Positions 8,604-18,176 of a stretch of 64,000 nt of DNA are shown here, piece by piece. Position 1 is the stretch's first letter. Each line of letters opens with the position of its first letter. The DNA is from Levilactobacillus tangyuanensis (GTDB taxonomy: Bacteria > Bacillota > Bacilli > Lactobacillales > Lactobacillaceae), in the NCBI RefSeq assembly GCF_003946545.1, contig NZ_RHOA01000002.1:62001-126000 (forward strand), written 5' to 3'. The notes under the pieces were generated by a model, which made no database searches, had not been told where the DNA came from, and saw only the letters and a list, made by a program, of their open reading frames with translations. The position numbers and the translations under genes were made by a program.

Positions 8604-9662
8604 CTAATAACCGGAGTCCGGTGCGGCGTTGCCCCCGTTACCATTGTCAGTACTTGTGGAACTACTCGTGTCATCACTGGATGAACCAGCCATTTGGGCA
8701 ATCGTTCCCGTGGTGGCCTCGTTTAGTCCTAGACCCTTGCGAATATAATCCGTCACCCGTTGTAATTCGGTCTTCGAGGCAACCTCCATGCTTTGACCAT
8801 CGATGGTCGATCCGGTCCCCTGCAAATGAGTGGTCGTGATGTGTTTCGTGGCCGCCCGGTAGTTTTGCGCCAGGGCCGTCAGATCATTGAAGGTCAAGTC
8901 GGTCTGCGTTGTCTTCGATAACGAGCTGATGAAGGATTCATTCAACAACGTTGAGACGGAACCGGACTTGTTCAATAGGGCCATGATCACCTTCCGTTGC
9001 CGCGTCTGCCGACCGTAGTCTCCCTTAGGGTCATCGTCACGCATCCGTGAGTAGGCCAAGGCCCGCTTCCCGTTCATGTGGGTCTTAACCCCCTTCTTAA
9101 AGGTATAACCACCATAGCTGAAGCTTAACGTTGGCGTCACATCGACCCCACCAACTTCATTGATAATTTTCTCCATTCCACCCATGTTGATGATGGCATA
9201 GAAGTCAATTGGGATGTTCAACATTTGTTGGACGGTCGTAATGGCCGTCTTCGACTTGCCATAGGCGTATGCGGCATTAATCTTCGAGACACCGTAGTCC
9301 TCATAGCCCGGAATCTTGACCGCCGTATCCCGGGGAAGACTGGTAATGGTGGTCTTTTTTGTTGACGGATTGATCGTCACTACCATCATACTATCGGTCC
9401 GGCCGGTAAAGCTGCGACCCAGCGCCCCGGTATCGGTTCCCATCAAGAGAATGGACACGGGTTTCTTATTTGATAGCTGTGCGTCGACGTTCCGCAGTTT
9501 TTTAACCCCGGAGGCCTTGTAGGAGCTCTTCACTGAATTTTTTAGGCTTTGATATTTTTGCATGCCGTAGGCTGTTCCCCCGACGAGTAATGCCAGGATT
9601 AGAAATAGTATTGTGTTCCGAATGGGATGTCGTTTCCGTCTCGGTCGTTGTCGCTTCTCCAT
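8604..9662 (-). CDS. LytR-CpsA-Psr (LCP) family wall glycopolymer transferase
   Basis: A 352-residue membrane-anchored protein with a basic cytosolic start, one transmembrane helix (about residues 18-38) and an extracellular LCP domain. LCP enzymes move teichoic acid or capsule precursors from lipid carrier to peptidoglycan. Visible active-site elements are GRTDSMM, LPRDTAV and the RQTRQRKV arginine cluster. The C-terminus is a low-complexity Ser/Thr/Asp/Gly/Asn tail. I chose the ATG at 9662, after AAAGGGTGG; a GTG ten codons upstream (9692) is possible. It is transcribed alone and opposite to its left neighbour. Confidence 0.9.
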   Translation of the reverse strand: MEKRQRPRRKRHPIRNTILFLILALLVGGTAYGMQKYQSLKNSVKSSYKASGVKKLRNVDAQLSNKKPVSILLMGTDTGALGRSFTGRTDSMMVVTINPSTKKTTITSLPRDTAVKIPGYEDYGVSKINAAYAYGKSKTAITTVQQMLNIPIDFYAIINMGGMEKIINEVGGVDVTPTLSFSYGGYTFKKGVKTHMNGKRALAYSRMRDDDPKGDYGRQTRQRKVIMALLNKSGSVSTLLNESFISSLSKTTQTDLTFNDLTALAQNYRAATKHITTTHLQGTGSTIDGQSMEVASKTELQRVTDYIRKGLGLNEATTGTIAQMAGSSSDDTSSSTSTDNGNGGNAAPDSGY

Positions 9663-9743
9663 GTTTTGGTTAGCCACCCTTTCATCCGCCACCTCATTTG
9701 CGGCGGGATTACTTAAATTTATCCATTGTTAATCGACTTGTCT

Positions 9744-9749
9744 ATTATA
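9744..9749 (-). promoter_or_regulatory. Likely -10 box for the LCP gene
   Basis: A perfect TATAAT on the minus strand lies about 80 bases upstream of the LCP start, between it and the upstream terminator. No strong -35 is seen at 17 bases, so the promoter is tentative. Confidence 0.35.
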
Positions 9750-9792
9750 GAGGCTGAGACTTAACGTTTTCTGTTTTTTACGCAACCTTTAC

Positions 9793-9829
9793 CAAAAAAC
9801 AAAGCGTTACTGCAAAAGACAGTAACGCC
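9793..9829 (-). terminator. Terminator after the amino acid permease gene
   Basis: On the minus strand the stem GCGTTACTG / CAGTAACGC with a seven-base loop is followed by a T-rich stretch (TTTGTTTTTTGG). It lies about 40 bases after the permease stop. Confidence 0.85.
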
Positions 9830-9867
9830 AACGTTTCAAGACGGACACATTTCTTAAATTCGCTTGT

Positions 9868-11298
9868 TTAAGAAGCCTCACCATCGTCTAACACCGCGTT
9901 GTTACGGACCCGACTGTGACGATAACCATAGGTGGCGTACACAATCAATCCAAGCACGACCCAAATGCCAAAGGCCTCCCACGTAAAGGCTTGTAGCTGT
10001 GTCATCAGGTAGACACAGGCCAAAAACGAGATAATAGGTAGGTAAGGATAGCCCGGCACCTTAAAGGCTGTATCCAGGTCACGGAACCGTTCATCATGAC
10101 GAAGAAAGACGATACCTAGAGAAACCATAGCAAAGGCCGATAGCGTCCCAATGTTAACCAGCTCGGCAATCTTATCGATTGGGATAAAGGCCGCAAAGGC
10201 ACTGGCAACAAGCCCAAAGATCCAGGTGTTGATGACGGGAACCTTCGTCTTAGGATTCAATTTCTTCAAGGGGGCTGGCAACAGGCCATCGCGACTAATA
10301 GCAAACAGTAAGCGCGTGCCCCCATAAGACATAACAATCAGGACCGTGGTCATCCCCACGATGGCCCCCAAGGAAATCACCCCGGCTGCCCAGTTTTGAT
10401 GAATCAGGCTTAAGGCCAAGGCAACTGGGTCGGCAACGTTCAACTTGGTGTAGTGAACGACCCCCACTAGAACCGCAGATAGGCTCACGTATAATACGGC
10501 CGCCACCAGCAGCGAAGAGATAATCCCGATGGGCATGTTGCGCTTCGGATTCTTAACTTCTTCACTGGCGGTTGAAACGGCATCAAAGCCAATGTAGGCA
10601 TAGAATGCCACCGCGGCGCCCTTAACGATTCCCTTCGCCCCGAATGGCAGGAAGGGATTGTAATTGGCCGGTTTAACGTAGAAGATGGCAATCCCAATGA
10701 AGAGGAGGATGACCAGGATCTTGACGATAACCATGATGTTATTGATCCGGGCGGATTCACGAATCCCCTTGGACAATAACCAGGCAACGAGCATCGTCAC
10801 CACCAAGGCCACAATATCGACGCCCCCGCCTTTGACGCCGGCGGTCCCAGCCGCGGCCGAAAGAAATGCCGGCAGCTTAATGCCAAAACCCTGCAGCAGG
10901 TTCTGGAAGTACGACGACCAACTAACGGCCACCGATGAAACGGCAAATAAATATTCAGAAATTAAAGCCCAGCCTAGCAACCAGGCAATCAATTCACCAA
11001 AGATAGCATAAACATAGGTATAGGCACTCCCTGCTAAGGGAATCGTCGACGAGAACTCGGAGTAGCACAGTGCCGCCATGGCACAAACGACCACCGCCAA
11101 TAAGTAGGACAACATCACGCCGGGACCCGTGTAGTTGGCCGCAATTAACCCAGGGGTGATAAAAATCCCTGACCCAACAATGGCCCCGATACCCATGGTC
11201 GTCAGACTAAAGGCCGTTAAGGTCTTTTCCAGCCCGGTCCTTTTCTTCAATTCTTGTTGAACAGGCTTTTTAATTAGAAGTTGTCGCGGTTGACGCAT
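9868..11298 (-). CDS. APC superfamily amino acid permease, cationic amino acid transporter type
   Basis: A 476-residue permease with about 12 helices. The opening helix GIGAIVGSGIFITPG is the APC-family substrate-binding signature, and YAYIGFDAVSTASEEVKNP in the middle and the PGYPYLP segment before the last helices are typical of the YfnA/CAT subgroup. Such proteins import amino acids, often cationic or branched, with protons or by exchange. ATG at 11298 follows AGGAGGAG, rather than an upstream in-frame start. It is a single-gene unit with its own promoter and terminator. The substrate cannot be fixed from sequence. Confidence 0.9.
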   Translation of the reverse strand: MRQPRQLLIKKPVQQELKKRTGLEKTLTAFSLTTMGIGAIVGSGIFITPGLIAANYTGPGVMLSYLLAVVVCAMAALCYSEFSSTIPLAGSAYTYVYAIFGELIAWLLGWALISEYLFAVSSVAVSWSSYFQNLLQGFGIKLPAFLSAAAGTAGVKGGGVDIVALVVTMLVAWLLSKGIRESARINNIMVIVKILVILLFIGIAIFYVKPANYNPFLPFGAKGIVKGAAVAFYAYIGFDAVSTASEEVKNPKRNMPIGIISSLLVAAVLYVSLSAVLVGVVHYTKLNVADPVALALSLIHQNWAAGVISLGAIVGMTTVLIVMSYGGTRLLFAISRDGLLPAPLKKLNPKTKVPVINTWIFGLVASAFAAFIPIDKIAELVNIGTLSAFAMVSLGIVFLRHDERFRDLDTAFKVPGYPYLPIISFLACVYLMTQLQAFTWEAFGIWVVLGLIVYATYGYRHSRVRNNAVLDDGEAS

Positions 11299-11344
11299 AA
11301 CAACTCCTCCTTCCACGAATAATGAGAATACGATGAAACAACTT

Positions 11345-11378
11345 ATTATAGTTTAATGATCACTTGTGAAAATGTCAA
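11345..11378 (-). promoter_or_regulatory. Promoter of the amino acid permease gene
   Basis: A consensus TTGACA (11378-11373) on the minus strand is followed at 17 bases by TAAACT, with a perfect TATAAT overlapping just downstream (11350-11345, 22-base spacing). Which -10 is used is open. Confidence 0.45.
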
Positions 11379-11482
11379 TAGAAATCTTAACAGATCACGG
11401 TTTATCCATTGATAATACGCCTCTCATTGTGATTTTCTATCGCATAACTTGCCATTTAACTCTCATTAGTTGCGGACCGATC

Positions 11483-11513
11483 AAAAAAGCCATCCCCAAA
11501 TTTAGGGGATGGC
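11483..11513 (-). terminator. Terminator of the ktrB-ktrA operon
   Basis: The minus strand reads GCCATCCCC, a seven-base loop, GGGGATGGC and a TTTTTT tail, starting a few bases after the ktrA stop. Confidence 0.9.
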
Positions 11514-11520
11514 CAATCAT

Positions 11521-12183
11521 TTAAGCCTTGAGCGTTTCATCCAGGGCCGCAACGCCTTTAACGGGACCCACGACCGTTAGAATGTCGTGTTGCCGAATGG
11601 TCACGGTTGGTTCGGGCGAGATATTAATCTCGGGCCCGTGTTGAATCGCAATCACCGTCAGGTCAAACCGTTGGCGGAGTGCCAGGTCCACCAAACTCTG
11701 ATCGACAAAGTGCGGATCGGTAATTTCCAGTTCGGCGAGCGTGTAGTCATCACTCAGGTCAATGAACTTGAGAATATGATTGGACAGCAGCTTGCGCACA
11801 ATGCCCTGGCCCATGTCACGTTCGGGGAAAATCACCTGATCGGCCCCCACCCGTTCGAGAACGCGGCCATGGTCACTGGTTTCCGCCTTGGCAATCACCT
11901 TCTTGGCACCCAGCTCCTTCGTTAACATGGTGGTCAGAATGCTAGCCTCCATGTTATTGCCAATACCAACAATCACGTAGTCAAAGGTGTCGATGTTGAG
12001 GCCCTTCAGCACATTCTCATCGCGCGTGTCGGCAATTAACGTTTGCGTGGCAATCTCCATCATTTCGTTGACGGGTTCCTCTCTGACATCAACCGCAAGA
12101 ACGTCCTGCTTCATTTTGGCCAGGGTCTGAACGACACTCTGACCGAAACGCCCCAACCCTAGTACTGCAAAACTTTTCTTCAT
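11521..12183 (-). CDS. ktrA: KtrA-type potassium uptake regulator (RCK/TrkA-N protein)
   Basis: A 220-residue soluble RCK protein: an N-terminal Rossmann fold with GLGRFGQS (9-16) that binds NAD(H)/ATP and a C-terminal TrkA-C domain (about 140-220) that binds a second ligand, often cyclic di-AMP in Gram-positives. It forms the gating ring of the Ktr potassium channel on the cytosolic side. It follows ktrB by ten bases and ends the operon. The AGGAGT site supports the ATG start. Confidence 0.92.
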   Translation of the reverse strand: MKKSFAVLGLGRFGQSVVQTLAKMKQDVLAVDVREEPVNEMMEIATQTLIADTRDENVLKGLNIDTFDYVIVGIGNNMEASILTTMLTKELGAKKVIAKAETSDHGRVLERVGADQVIFPERDMGQGIVRKLLSNHILKFIDLSDDYTLAELEITDPHFVDQSLVDLALRQRFDLTVIAIQHGPEINISPEPTVTIRQHDILTVVGPVKGVAALDETLKA

Positions 12184-12193
12184 GTCCGCACTC

Positions 12194-13543
12194 CTAACCG
12201 ATTAAAATATTTTCTTCTGGGTAACGTATCTGGTTCACCTTGGCCTGTCGCTTCGATAACGAGTAGAGCGAGGTGAAGATACCGACTCGACCGATAAACA
12301 TTAAGAGCATAATGACAAGTTTACCGATCACCGTTAGATGCGGCGTTAGCCCGAGGCTAAGTCCGACCGTACCAAACGCCGACAACACCTCGAAGACAAT
12401 ATACTCCAGGCCAAACTCACGCGGGATATTTTCCGTTTGCGTCAGGATTAATGTCGCCGTCGCAATGACCACGCTGGCCAGGAACACCAGCATGAGTGCC
12501 CGATTGATGTTCGCCTGACTGAACCGCCGATGACTGAACTCGACGTCCTTCTTGCCCCGCAATTGGGCAATACTCTGGAGCATTAAAACGCCAAACGTCG
12601 TGGTTTTAATCCCCCCGGCCGTCGAACCGGGTGTCCCACCAACAAACATCAGAATCATGAGAATAAACAGTGTTCCGGCGTGCAAGCTGGTCGTTGGGAA
12701 GGTCATGAGTCCCGCCGTTCGCGGCGTCACGCTCAGGAACAACGTGTTAATGGTCCGTTCCAACCAGGAACTGTCCTGAAAGATGGCCAGATTGTGTTCG
12801 GTAACGAAGAGCACGAGGAACCCGGCAACGAATAACGACCCGGTCGTCACCAAAGTTAGCCGGGAGTTCAAACTTAATCGCTTTCGATCATGATAGAGTA
12901 ACAGATCGCGCCAGACCAGAAAACCAAGTCCCCCGGCAACAATCAAAACCATCGTCACAATCAACAGGTAACTGTCTCGCCGAAATCCCATCAGACTGTT
13001 GCCGAAGACATCGAAGCCGGCGTTACAAAAGGACATGACCGCATGGTAGAGCGAGACGTATAGCCCACGTTGCCAGCCGAACCGTGGGACGAAATCGAAG
13101 GCAAGCAAGACGGCACCACCAAATTGAAAAATGGCGGACAGCCGAACCACGTACTTCATCACACTCTTCGTGTCGCTCAAATTTTCAAGATTCAAGGACT
13201 CCTTAACCATCAGTTGTGTCGACAAATCAAGATTGCGCCGCATAATATTAAAGAGTAACACGGCAAAAGTCATGTAGCCCAACGCCCCAACCTCGGCCAG
13301 GCCCAGGATAACCACCTGGCCAAAGACGGTCCAATGCGCGGCCGTATTAACCACGGTTAGGCCGGTGATACAGGTCGCCGAGGTTGCCGTAAAGATCACG
13401 TTAATAAAGGATGTGTGCATCCCCGTTGCCGTGGCCATTGGCAAACTAAGTAAGATGGTCCCAATCGTGATCAGCAGAAGAAAGCCCGCCACCATTTTCT
13501 TTGAGAGCGTGTCAAAAAGTTTTAATTGTCCTAGTCTTTTCAT
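12194..13543 (-). CDS. ktrB: KtrB-type potassium transporter membrane subunit
   Basis: A 449-residue TrkH/KtrB family membrane protein with four helix-loop-helix repeats. Filter-region segments such as SATCITGLTVV, SFCNAGFDVFG, PGSTAGGIKTT and SAFGTVGLS carry the conserved glycines that line the potassium pore. With KtrA it takes up potassium in response to osmotic stress. I chose the ATG at 13543, which follows AAGGACGGG; two more upstream ATGs (13570, 13567) have no ribosome site. It is the first gene of a two-gene operon. Confidence 0.92.
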   Translation of the reverse strand: MKRLGQLKLFDTLSKKMVAGFLLLITIGTILLSLPMATATGMHTSFINVIFTATSATCITGLTVVNTAAHWTVFGQVVILGLAEVGALGYMTFAVLLFNIMRRNLDLSTQLMVKESLNLENLSDTKSVMKYVVRLSAIFQFGGAVLLAFDFVPRFGWQRGLYVSLYHAVMSFCNAGFDVFGNSLMGFRRDSYLLIVTMVLIVAGGLGFLVWRDLLLYHDRKRLSLNSRLTLVTTGSLFVAGFLVLFVTEHNLAIFQDSSWLERTINTLFLSVTPRTAGLMTFPTTSLHAGTLFILMILMFVGGTPGSTAGGIKTTTFGVLMLQSIAQLRGKKDVEFSHRRFSQANINRALMLVFLASVVIATATLILTQTENIPREFGLEYIVFEVLSAFGTVGLSLGLTPHLTVIGKLVIMLLMFIGRVGIFTSLYSLSKRQAKVNQIRYPEENILIG

Positions 13544-13665
13544 CAAATTCCCGTCCTTATGTCTCATCATATCTTCAGCTTAAAACAACCCTTCGGGGAA
13601 CACAACCGAAATCCAGTCGACCCGTCAACAATCACCGATTATCGCTCCCCTCAGACCTGCCCGAT

Positions 13666-13696
13666 TAAAAAGGACCCTCACGATGATGTGAGGGCC
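13666..13696 (-). terminator. Terminator after the zinc-ribbon membrane protein gene
   Basis: The minus strand stem CCCTCAC / GTGAGGG with a six-base loop is followed by TCCTTTTT, about 110 bases after the stop of the upstream gene. Confidence 0.75.
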
Positions 13697-13805
13697 TTCA
13701 GAAGATCTACTTAAAAACTTGTCCATTCCAATATGATTGGCGCTGTCGACTTATGGCCATGCCGTCTCGCTAATCACCAGCCGGCAGCGACCTCTCTTCA
13801 TGAGG

Positions 13806-14354
13806 CTAGTTAAATCCACCATAAGGGGCAAACGCGATAAAAATCTGGGTAACCCAGAACAAGGAAACAGCCGCCCACACGAAGAAGAAATAAATGGCCA
13901 CAAGATGGCCTAACGTCACACGCACGCTACGCTCGCTAATACCGCGAGTGATGGCTTCAATCGCCATCACTAGGCCGATTGCCAGTCCCAAATAAACGCT
14001 AATCGTGCCTAATTGGTCCGCGCGGTGTTTGGTCAATTGGTCCATCATCCCCCCGCAAATAATTAAAACGTAAATGGTCCACGCCGAATACAGCCAGGAC
14101 GTCCAGAAGATGAGCTTCCGAGCGCGGTCTCGAATATTAAACATCTGGCGCTGATTGATGAAATGAATCGCCAACGGATTATAGACCATGGCGGGAAAGA
14201 ACAACGCGATGCCGAACACCACTAAGAGTGGCAATCCCATTCCATCACCGAAATCCGCCGTATTACCAACGGGCCCATTAACCAATCGTGCACCACAATT
14301 TTGGCAGTGATCCAGTCCTGGTACTAATGTTGCCCCACAATTTGAACATGTCAT
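13806..14354 (-). CDS. Zinc-ribbon domain membrane protein of unknown function
   Basis: This 182-residue protein begins with a small zinc ribbon, MTCSNCGATLVPGLDHCQNC, giving two CxxC pairs (Cys 3, 6, 17 and 20). After a polar linker there are about four transmembrane helices (roughly 40-65, 80-105, 120-135, 148-175). Such zinc_ribbon_2 membrane proteins are frequent in lactobacilli and have no assigned role; the ribbon may mediate protein or nucleic acid contacts in the cytosol. The ribosome site is weak (GGAG about 16 bases before the ATG). It is a single gene with a terminator behind it and no informative neighbours. Confidence 0.75.
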   Translation of the reverse strand: MTCSNCGATLVPGLDHCQNCGARLVNGPVGNTADFGDGMGLPLLVVFGIALFFPAMVYNPLAIHFINQRQMFNIRDRARKLIFWTSWLYSAWTIYVLIICGGMMDQLTKHRADQLGTISVYLGLAIGLVMAIEAITRGISERSVRVTLGHLVAIYFFFVWAAVSLFWVTQIFIAFAPYGGFN

Positions 14355-14662
14355 AAAACTCGCTTACTCCATTCCCTATGCCGATTTATAGGCGTATTCA
14401 CGTCCCTTTTCATTGACGAAATGCACCCATCATCATGCTAACTCACAACTAAAAAGTCCTTAATTCCCCGCACGACGCTTTCTAGCGTCAACTCTTGTTG
14501 ATCCTAAATATGTATATGGTTGATACTTCACCTGAACAATATTATCAGAAACTAATCGATTCATCAATATTTCACCGGACCAATCGCCAAAAAATTTAAT
14601 TTGATTGCGCTCATGCACAGCGTCTTGTCCATAACGGCACGCCCGCCATTCTCCAGACAAAC
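14355..14662. other. A+T-rich gap between rpsI terminator and the zinc-ribbon gene
   Basis: The gap is visibly richer in A and T than the flanking genes. The minus strand holds an open frame (14460-14699) with no ribosome site at its first start and a 5' part that overlaps the rpsI terminator; its last 34 codons begin at an ATG and encode a basic tail. I recognise no family in it. It may be a decayed remnant or chance reading frame, and no promoter is clear. Confidence 0.3.
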
Positions 14663-14692
14663 AAAAAAGCCCCCACCATAACGGTGAGAGCT
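14663..14692 (-). terminator. Terminator of the rplM-rpsI operon
   Basis: The minus strand reads AGCTCTCACC, a four-base loop, GGTGGGGGCT and then TTTTTTG, starting about 25 bases after the rpsI stop. The stem includes G-T pairs. Confidence 0.85.
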
Positions 14693-14716
14693 CTCCCAAA
14701 TTGTAATATCGAAATA

Positions 14717-15109
14717 TTAACGCTTTGAGAATTGTGAAGCCTTACGAGCCTTCTTCAGACCTGGCTTCTTACGTTCCTTCATCCGTGCGTCACGGGTCAA
14801 GAGACCTGCACGCTTAAGCGGACCACGGAAATCTGGGTCGACTTCGAGCAATGCCCGAGCGATCCCATGACGAGTTGCGCCGGCTTGACCGGAGAAACCG
14901 CCACCACGCACAGTAACTAATGCATCATAGTTACCAAGAGTTTCCGTAACGTTGAATGGTTGTAAAACAACTTCACGAATACTTGCGAATGGGATGTAAT
15001 CTTCAATAGACTTGTTGTTCATAACAATTTTACCTGAGCCTGGTACTAAACGTACCCGTGCAGAGGAGTTTTTACGACGGCCAGTGCCGCGATATTGAAC
15101 TTGTGCCAA
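14717..15109 (-). CDS. rpsI: 30S ribosomal protein S9 (uS9)
   Basis: A 130-residue S9 with the typical [16 protein letters not shown] opening and the basic C-terminal tail ending KASQFSKR, which reaches the P-site tRNA anticodon in the small subunit. The start is TTG after AAGGAGG. It is 13 bases downstream of rplM in the classic rplM-rpsI operon and ends at a terminator. Confidence 0.98.
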   Translation of the reverse strand: MAQVQYRGTGRRKNSSARVRLVPGSGKIVMNNKSIEDYIPFASIREVVLQPFNVTETLGNYDALVTVRGGGFSGQAGATRHGIARALLEVDPDFRGPLKRAGLLTRDARMKERKKPGLKKARKASQFSKR

Positions 15110-15122
15110 TTTGGTTTCCTCC

Positions 15123-15566
15123 TTAGATTAGGTTAGTAATGTCTAATACTTCTGGCTTTTGTGCTTCGTGCTTGTGGTCTTCACCAGCGTACACGTGAAG
15201 CTTCAATGCCATTTGGTGACCTAAGGAGTTCTTAGGGAGCATACCTTGTACAGAAGTTTCGATCAACTTTTCTGGGTTTTGATCCCGGAAGTTACCAGCA
15301 GTCCGTGACTTCAAGCCACCGGCGAAGCCGGTATGGTGGTAGTAAATCTTGTTAGTTGCCTTACGGCCAGTTAAAGCGACCTTTTCAGCGTTGATGACGA
15401 TTACGTTGTCACCAGTGTCCACGTTAGGGGTGAACGTTGGCTTGTTCTTACCACGTAATACAGAAGCAACGACCGAAGCAAGCCGACCTAAACTAACGTC
15501 AGTTGCGTCGACGATGTACCATTTGCGGTCAACATCGTTTGGTTTTGCAATATAAGTTGTACGCAC
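15123..15566 (-). CDS. rplM: 50S ribosomal protein L13 (uL13)
   Basis: A 147-residue L13, an early assembly protein of the large subunit. The family N-terminus [16 protein letters not shown] begins right after a GTG codon at 15566, which has a GGAGG site eight bases before it; a longer in-frame start further upstream would read through the RNA leader and is rejected. It opens the rplM-rpsI operon, with its own promoter and a structured leader of the L13 type. Confidence 0.97.
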   Translation of the reverse strand: MRTTYIAKPNDVDRKWYIVDATDVSLGRLASVVASVLRGKNKPTFTPNVDTGDNVIVINAEKVALTGRKATNKIYYHHTGFAGGLKSRTAGNFRDQNPEKLIETSVQGMLPKNSLGHQMALKLHVYAGEDHKHEAQKPEVLDITNLI

Positions 15567-15584
15567 GTTAAATTCCTCCATAAA

Positions 15585-15642
15585 TCTGTGTTTGTCTGAC
15601 ACCAAGTAAACTTTCCGGGGCTTATCGTGGGGCAAACAATAC
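15585..15642 (-). ncRNA. L13 leader: cis-regulatory RNA upstream of rplM
   Basis: The transcript upstream of rplM contains TTGTTTGCCCC, an internal segment with CCCCGG, and AGACAAACA. The TGTTTG and CAAACA ends pair to close a structured element just before the ribosome site. Placement and motifs agree with the L13 leader known in Firmicutes, thought to bind L13 and repress its own operon. I matched it by memory of the motif, not by a covariance model. Confidence 0.65.
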
Positions 15643-15650
15643 CAACAACC

Positions 15651-15679
15651 ATAATACAAAGTTTTACCCATAAAGTCAA
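15651..15679 (-). promoter_or_regulatory. Promoter of rplM-rpsI
   Basis: TTGACT (15679-15674), 17 bases and TATTAT (15656-15651) on the minus strand place transcription start just before the L13 leader and just after the truA stop. Confidence 0.7.
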
Positions 15680-15703
15680 TGATTGTTTGTCCCCAGAACC
15701 AAA

Positions 15704-16501
15704 TTACCGCTGTCGTTGGGGCAATTTCGTTGGGTGTTCCGGATCCTCACCTTGGTAATAGACATGTTTCAAATACAGCCCCGCAGCAGGAACGGTTCGC
15801 CGAGCCTGCTTACGGTCCTTAACCTCATATAGCCGCGGAATATCATGAACGGGACGCGTGCCCGAGCCAATCTCAACCAGCACCCCAACCATAATTCGTA
15901 CCTGATTGTACATAAAGCCATTCCCATAGAATTCAAAGACCAGTTCGTTATTGGCCTTATCAATCCAGCAACTGGCTTCATAGATCGTCCGCACAAATGT
16001 CCTGGTCTGCGCACCAGAGGCCACGAAGCTCGTAAAATCATGCTCTCCCACTAGATCCGCACAGGCCTGATTAATCTTATCCAAATCAACCGGAAATTTC
16101 CACTGACCCGTATAATGCCGTTTAAAGGGATTGCGAAACTCACCCATGTCCATCCGGTAAAGATACCGCTTGCCAGAGACATCATACCTGGCATGAAAGG
16201 TATCGGCAACCTCCTCGACCTTCAGTACCTCCATATCCATGGATAACATGCTGTTTAAGCCCTTGCGCATGTTTTCTGCAGGAATGACAAATGGAAAGTC
16301 AAAGTGGACCACCTGGGCCAATGCATGGACACCTGCGTCCGTGCGGCCAGAGCCATATATTTTGATTGCCGGCTGTGGATTCTTAGCCATTTTGTTCACG
16401 ACTTTAGTCAGGACGCTCTCGACCGTTCGCTTATCAGGCTGCCGCTGGAATCCGGCAAAGTCTGTCCCATCATACATTAAAGTGACTTTGTAGCGTTGCA
16501 T
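15704..16501 (-). CDS. truA: tRNA pseudouridine(38-40) synthase
   Basis: A 265-residue TruA that isomerises uridines 38, 39 and 40 in the anticodon arm of tRNAs. The catalytic aspartate lies in [11 protein letters not shown] (Asp 55). The N-terminal [14 protein letters not shown] block and the C-terminal [11 protein letters not shown] motif are also typical. It lies nine bases behind ecfT, as in most Firmicutes, and its ATG has a GGAGG site. Confidence 0.96.
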   Translation of the reverse strand: MQRYKVTLMYDGTDFAGFQRQPDKRTVESVLTKVVNKMAKNPQPAIKIYGSGRTDAGVHALAQVVHFDFPFVIPAENMRKGLNSMLSMDMEVLKVEEVADTFHARYDVSGKRYLYRMDMGEFRNPFKRHYTGQWKFPVDLDKINQACADLVGEHDFTSFVASGAQTRTFVRTIYEASCWIDKANNELVFEFYGNGFMYNQVRIMVGVLVEIGSGTRPVHDIPRLYEVKDRKQARRTVPAAGLYLKHVYYQGEDPEHPTKLPQRQR

Positions 16502-16510
16502 AGGTTCCTC

Positions 16511-17311
16511 CTACCAACGACGAAATACCAGAATCGCCGCAAATCCAATTAAGAAAATTAACCAGGTCACCGTGTCACGGTGATGCCAAGTTAAAATTCG
16601 ATACTGACTACGATGCTCGCTGTCCTGGTAACCGCGGGCCTCCATCGCAATCGATAAATCTTCTGCCCGATTAAACGCGCTCATAAACAAAGGAATCATT
16701 AGTGGAATCAGTGAATGCGCCTGCTTAAACAGATTACCTTCACCAAAGTCCACCCCCCGTGCACGTTGGGCGTTCATAATCTTTACCGCCTCGTCCATTA
16801 GCGTGGGCACGAACCGTAAGGCAATTGACAACATCATCGCCAGAGTATCCACTGGCACCTTGACCCACCTTAAGGGGGCCATCAATGAGGCCAGTCCCGT
16901 GGCAATATCCAGGGGCTGCGTGGTCAGCGTCAATAAGGTTGAGGTCATAATAATCAATAAGAACCTAATAGCAATGACTCCGGAGGTGATAATTCCCAGC
17001 GTCGTCACCCGCAAGAAGGCCCAATGGAAGTAGGTGTGGCCCCCCACGGGGCTAAATAACATCTGCACGACCACCGTGAAAATAATCAGCCACAGCAGGG
17101 GCCGAATCCCCTTTAAGAAGAATCCCAGGTTAATCTTGGAGGCCAAGATGGCCCCCAAAGTCATCACGATCAGGATCACGTAACTCCACAGGCTGTTGGC
17201 CATAAAGACCAAGACGATGTAAAAGAAACTCAGAAGTAGTTTAGCCCGGGGGTCAAGCCGGTGAACGATGGAATTCAGTGGTAAATAGCGACCAAAAAGA
17301 ATACTAGACAT
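16511..17311 (-). CDS. ecfT: ECF transporter transmembrane component EcfT
   Basis: A 266-residue membrane protein with about five helices and the two coupling-helix motifs containing Ala-Arg-Gly ([10 protein letters not shown] and MEARGYQ), which grip the EcfA ATPases. With EcfA1 and EcfA2 it forms the shared energising module for many vitamin and metal binding (S) components. No S component is encoded here, which is usual for group II ECF systems. Its ATG overlaps the ecfA2 stop by eight bases. Confidence 0.95.
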   Translation of the reverse strand: MSSILFGRYLPLNSIVHRLDPRAKLLLSFFYIVLVFMANSLWSYVILIVMTLGAILASKINLGFFLKGIRPLLWLIIFTVVVQMLFSPVGGHTYFHWAFLRVTTLGIITSGVIAIRFLLIIMTSTLLTLTTQPLDIATGLASLMAPLRWVKVPVDTLAMMLSIALRFVPTLMDEAVKIMNAQRARGVDFGEGNLFKQAHSLIPLMIPLFMSAFNRAEDLSIAMEARGYQDSEHRSQYRILTWHHRDTVTWLIFLIGFAAILVFRRW

Positions 17312-18176
17312 CAGCCTGTCCCCCTTTGGGCCACCGACTGGCTAGTTGATCAGCCAACTCTTCCGCGGTCAACGGCAGTGACGCCCAGGTCATTCCCCGT
17401 CGACTAAGGCCTTGAGCAAATTGAGCGGCAATGGGTTCTTCAAGCTGATTTTCGAACAGCCACTGGGGATCGCTGAAAATCTCACGGGTCGATCCATACT
17501 TCACTAGTCGCCCTTGCCGCATAACCGCAACCTGTTCTGCATACTGGGCCACGTCTTCCATTTGATGGGTCACCAAGATAATACTCAGGCCTTGTTCTCG
17601 ATGCAGACGACCAAAGAGACTCATCATCTCTTGGCGTCCCTGTGGGTCCAGGCCGGCCGTGGGTTCATCTAAGATGAGCACCTGTGGTTGCATCGCCAAA
17701 ACCCCGGCAATTGCCACCCGCCGCATTTGCCCTCCTGAGAGCTCAAATGGCGACCGATCGGCATATTCAGCCTTTAAGCCGACCGTCTCAAGCATCTGAT
17801 CCGCTAATGCTAATGCATCGGTCTCACTCATACCAAAGTTCTGCGGACCAAAGGCAATGTCCTGCCGAACTGTTTCGGCAAATAGCTGACTTTCCGGAAA
17901 CTGGAAAACCATGCCAACGTGGCGTCGCAATGGCTTCAAGTCGGCATTGGTCGTCTTGGGCGTAATGGTAAAATCATCAATTGTGATTTTACCGGCCGTG
18001 GGCTTCAACAACGCATTTATTTGTTGGATTAGCGTCGACTTCCCACTCCCCGTATGGCCAATAAGCGCCAAAAAACAATTGTCGGGCGCAGAGAATGAAA
18101 TGTCGGTCAAGGCGGGATTGGCCATCGGCGTCCCCGCCTGATAGGTAAAGTCTACGTGTTCGAAAGTGATCGCCAC
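17304..18176 (-). CDS. ecfA2: ECF transporter ATPase EcfA2
   Basis: A 290-residue ABC ATPase with Walker A GHTGSGKS (40-47), signature LSGGQMRR and Walker [13 protein letters not shown]. The longer C-terminal extension (after about residue 240) is typical for the A2 subunit. It pairs with EcfA1 to drive EcfT-bound substrate modules. GTG start after GGAGG; the start lies 25 bases inside ecfA1, indicating coupled translation. Confidence 0.94.
   Translation of the reverse strand: MAITFEHVDFTYQAGTPMANPALTDISFSAPDNCFLALIGHTGSGKSTLIQQINALLKPTAGKITIDDFTITPKTTNADLKPLRRHVGMVFQFPESQLFAETVRQDIAFGPQNFGMSETDALALADQMLETVGLKAEYADRSPFELSGGQMRRVAIAGVLAMQPQVLILDEPTAGLDPQGRQEMMSLFGRLHREQGLSIILVTHQMEDVAQYAEQVAVMRQGRLVKYGSTREIFSDPQWLFENQLEEPIAAQFAQGLSRRGMTWASLPLTAEELADQLASRWPKGGQADV

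Noticed and set aside
14460-14699. Open frame of 79 codons on the minus strand after rpsI
   Set aside because: Its first part overlaps the rpsI terminator, there is no ribosome site and no family resemblance; kept only as a note in the gap entry.
15567-15671. N-terminal extension of L13 by 35 codons
   Set aside because: The stretch is the L13 RNA leader; the GTG at 15566 has the ribosome site and gives the family length.
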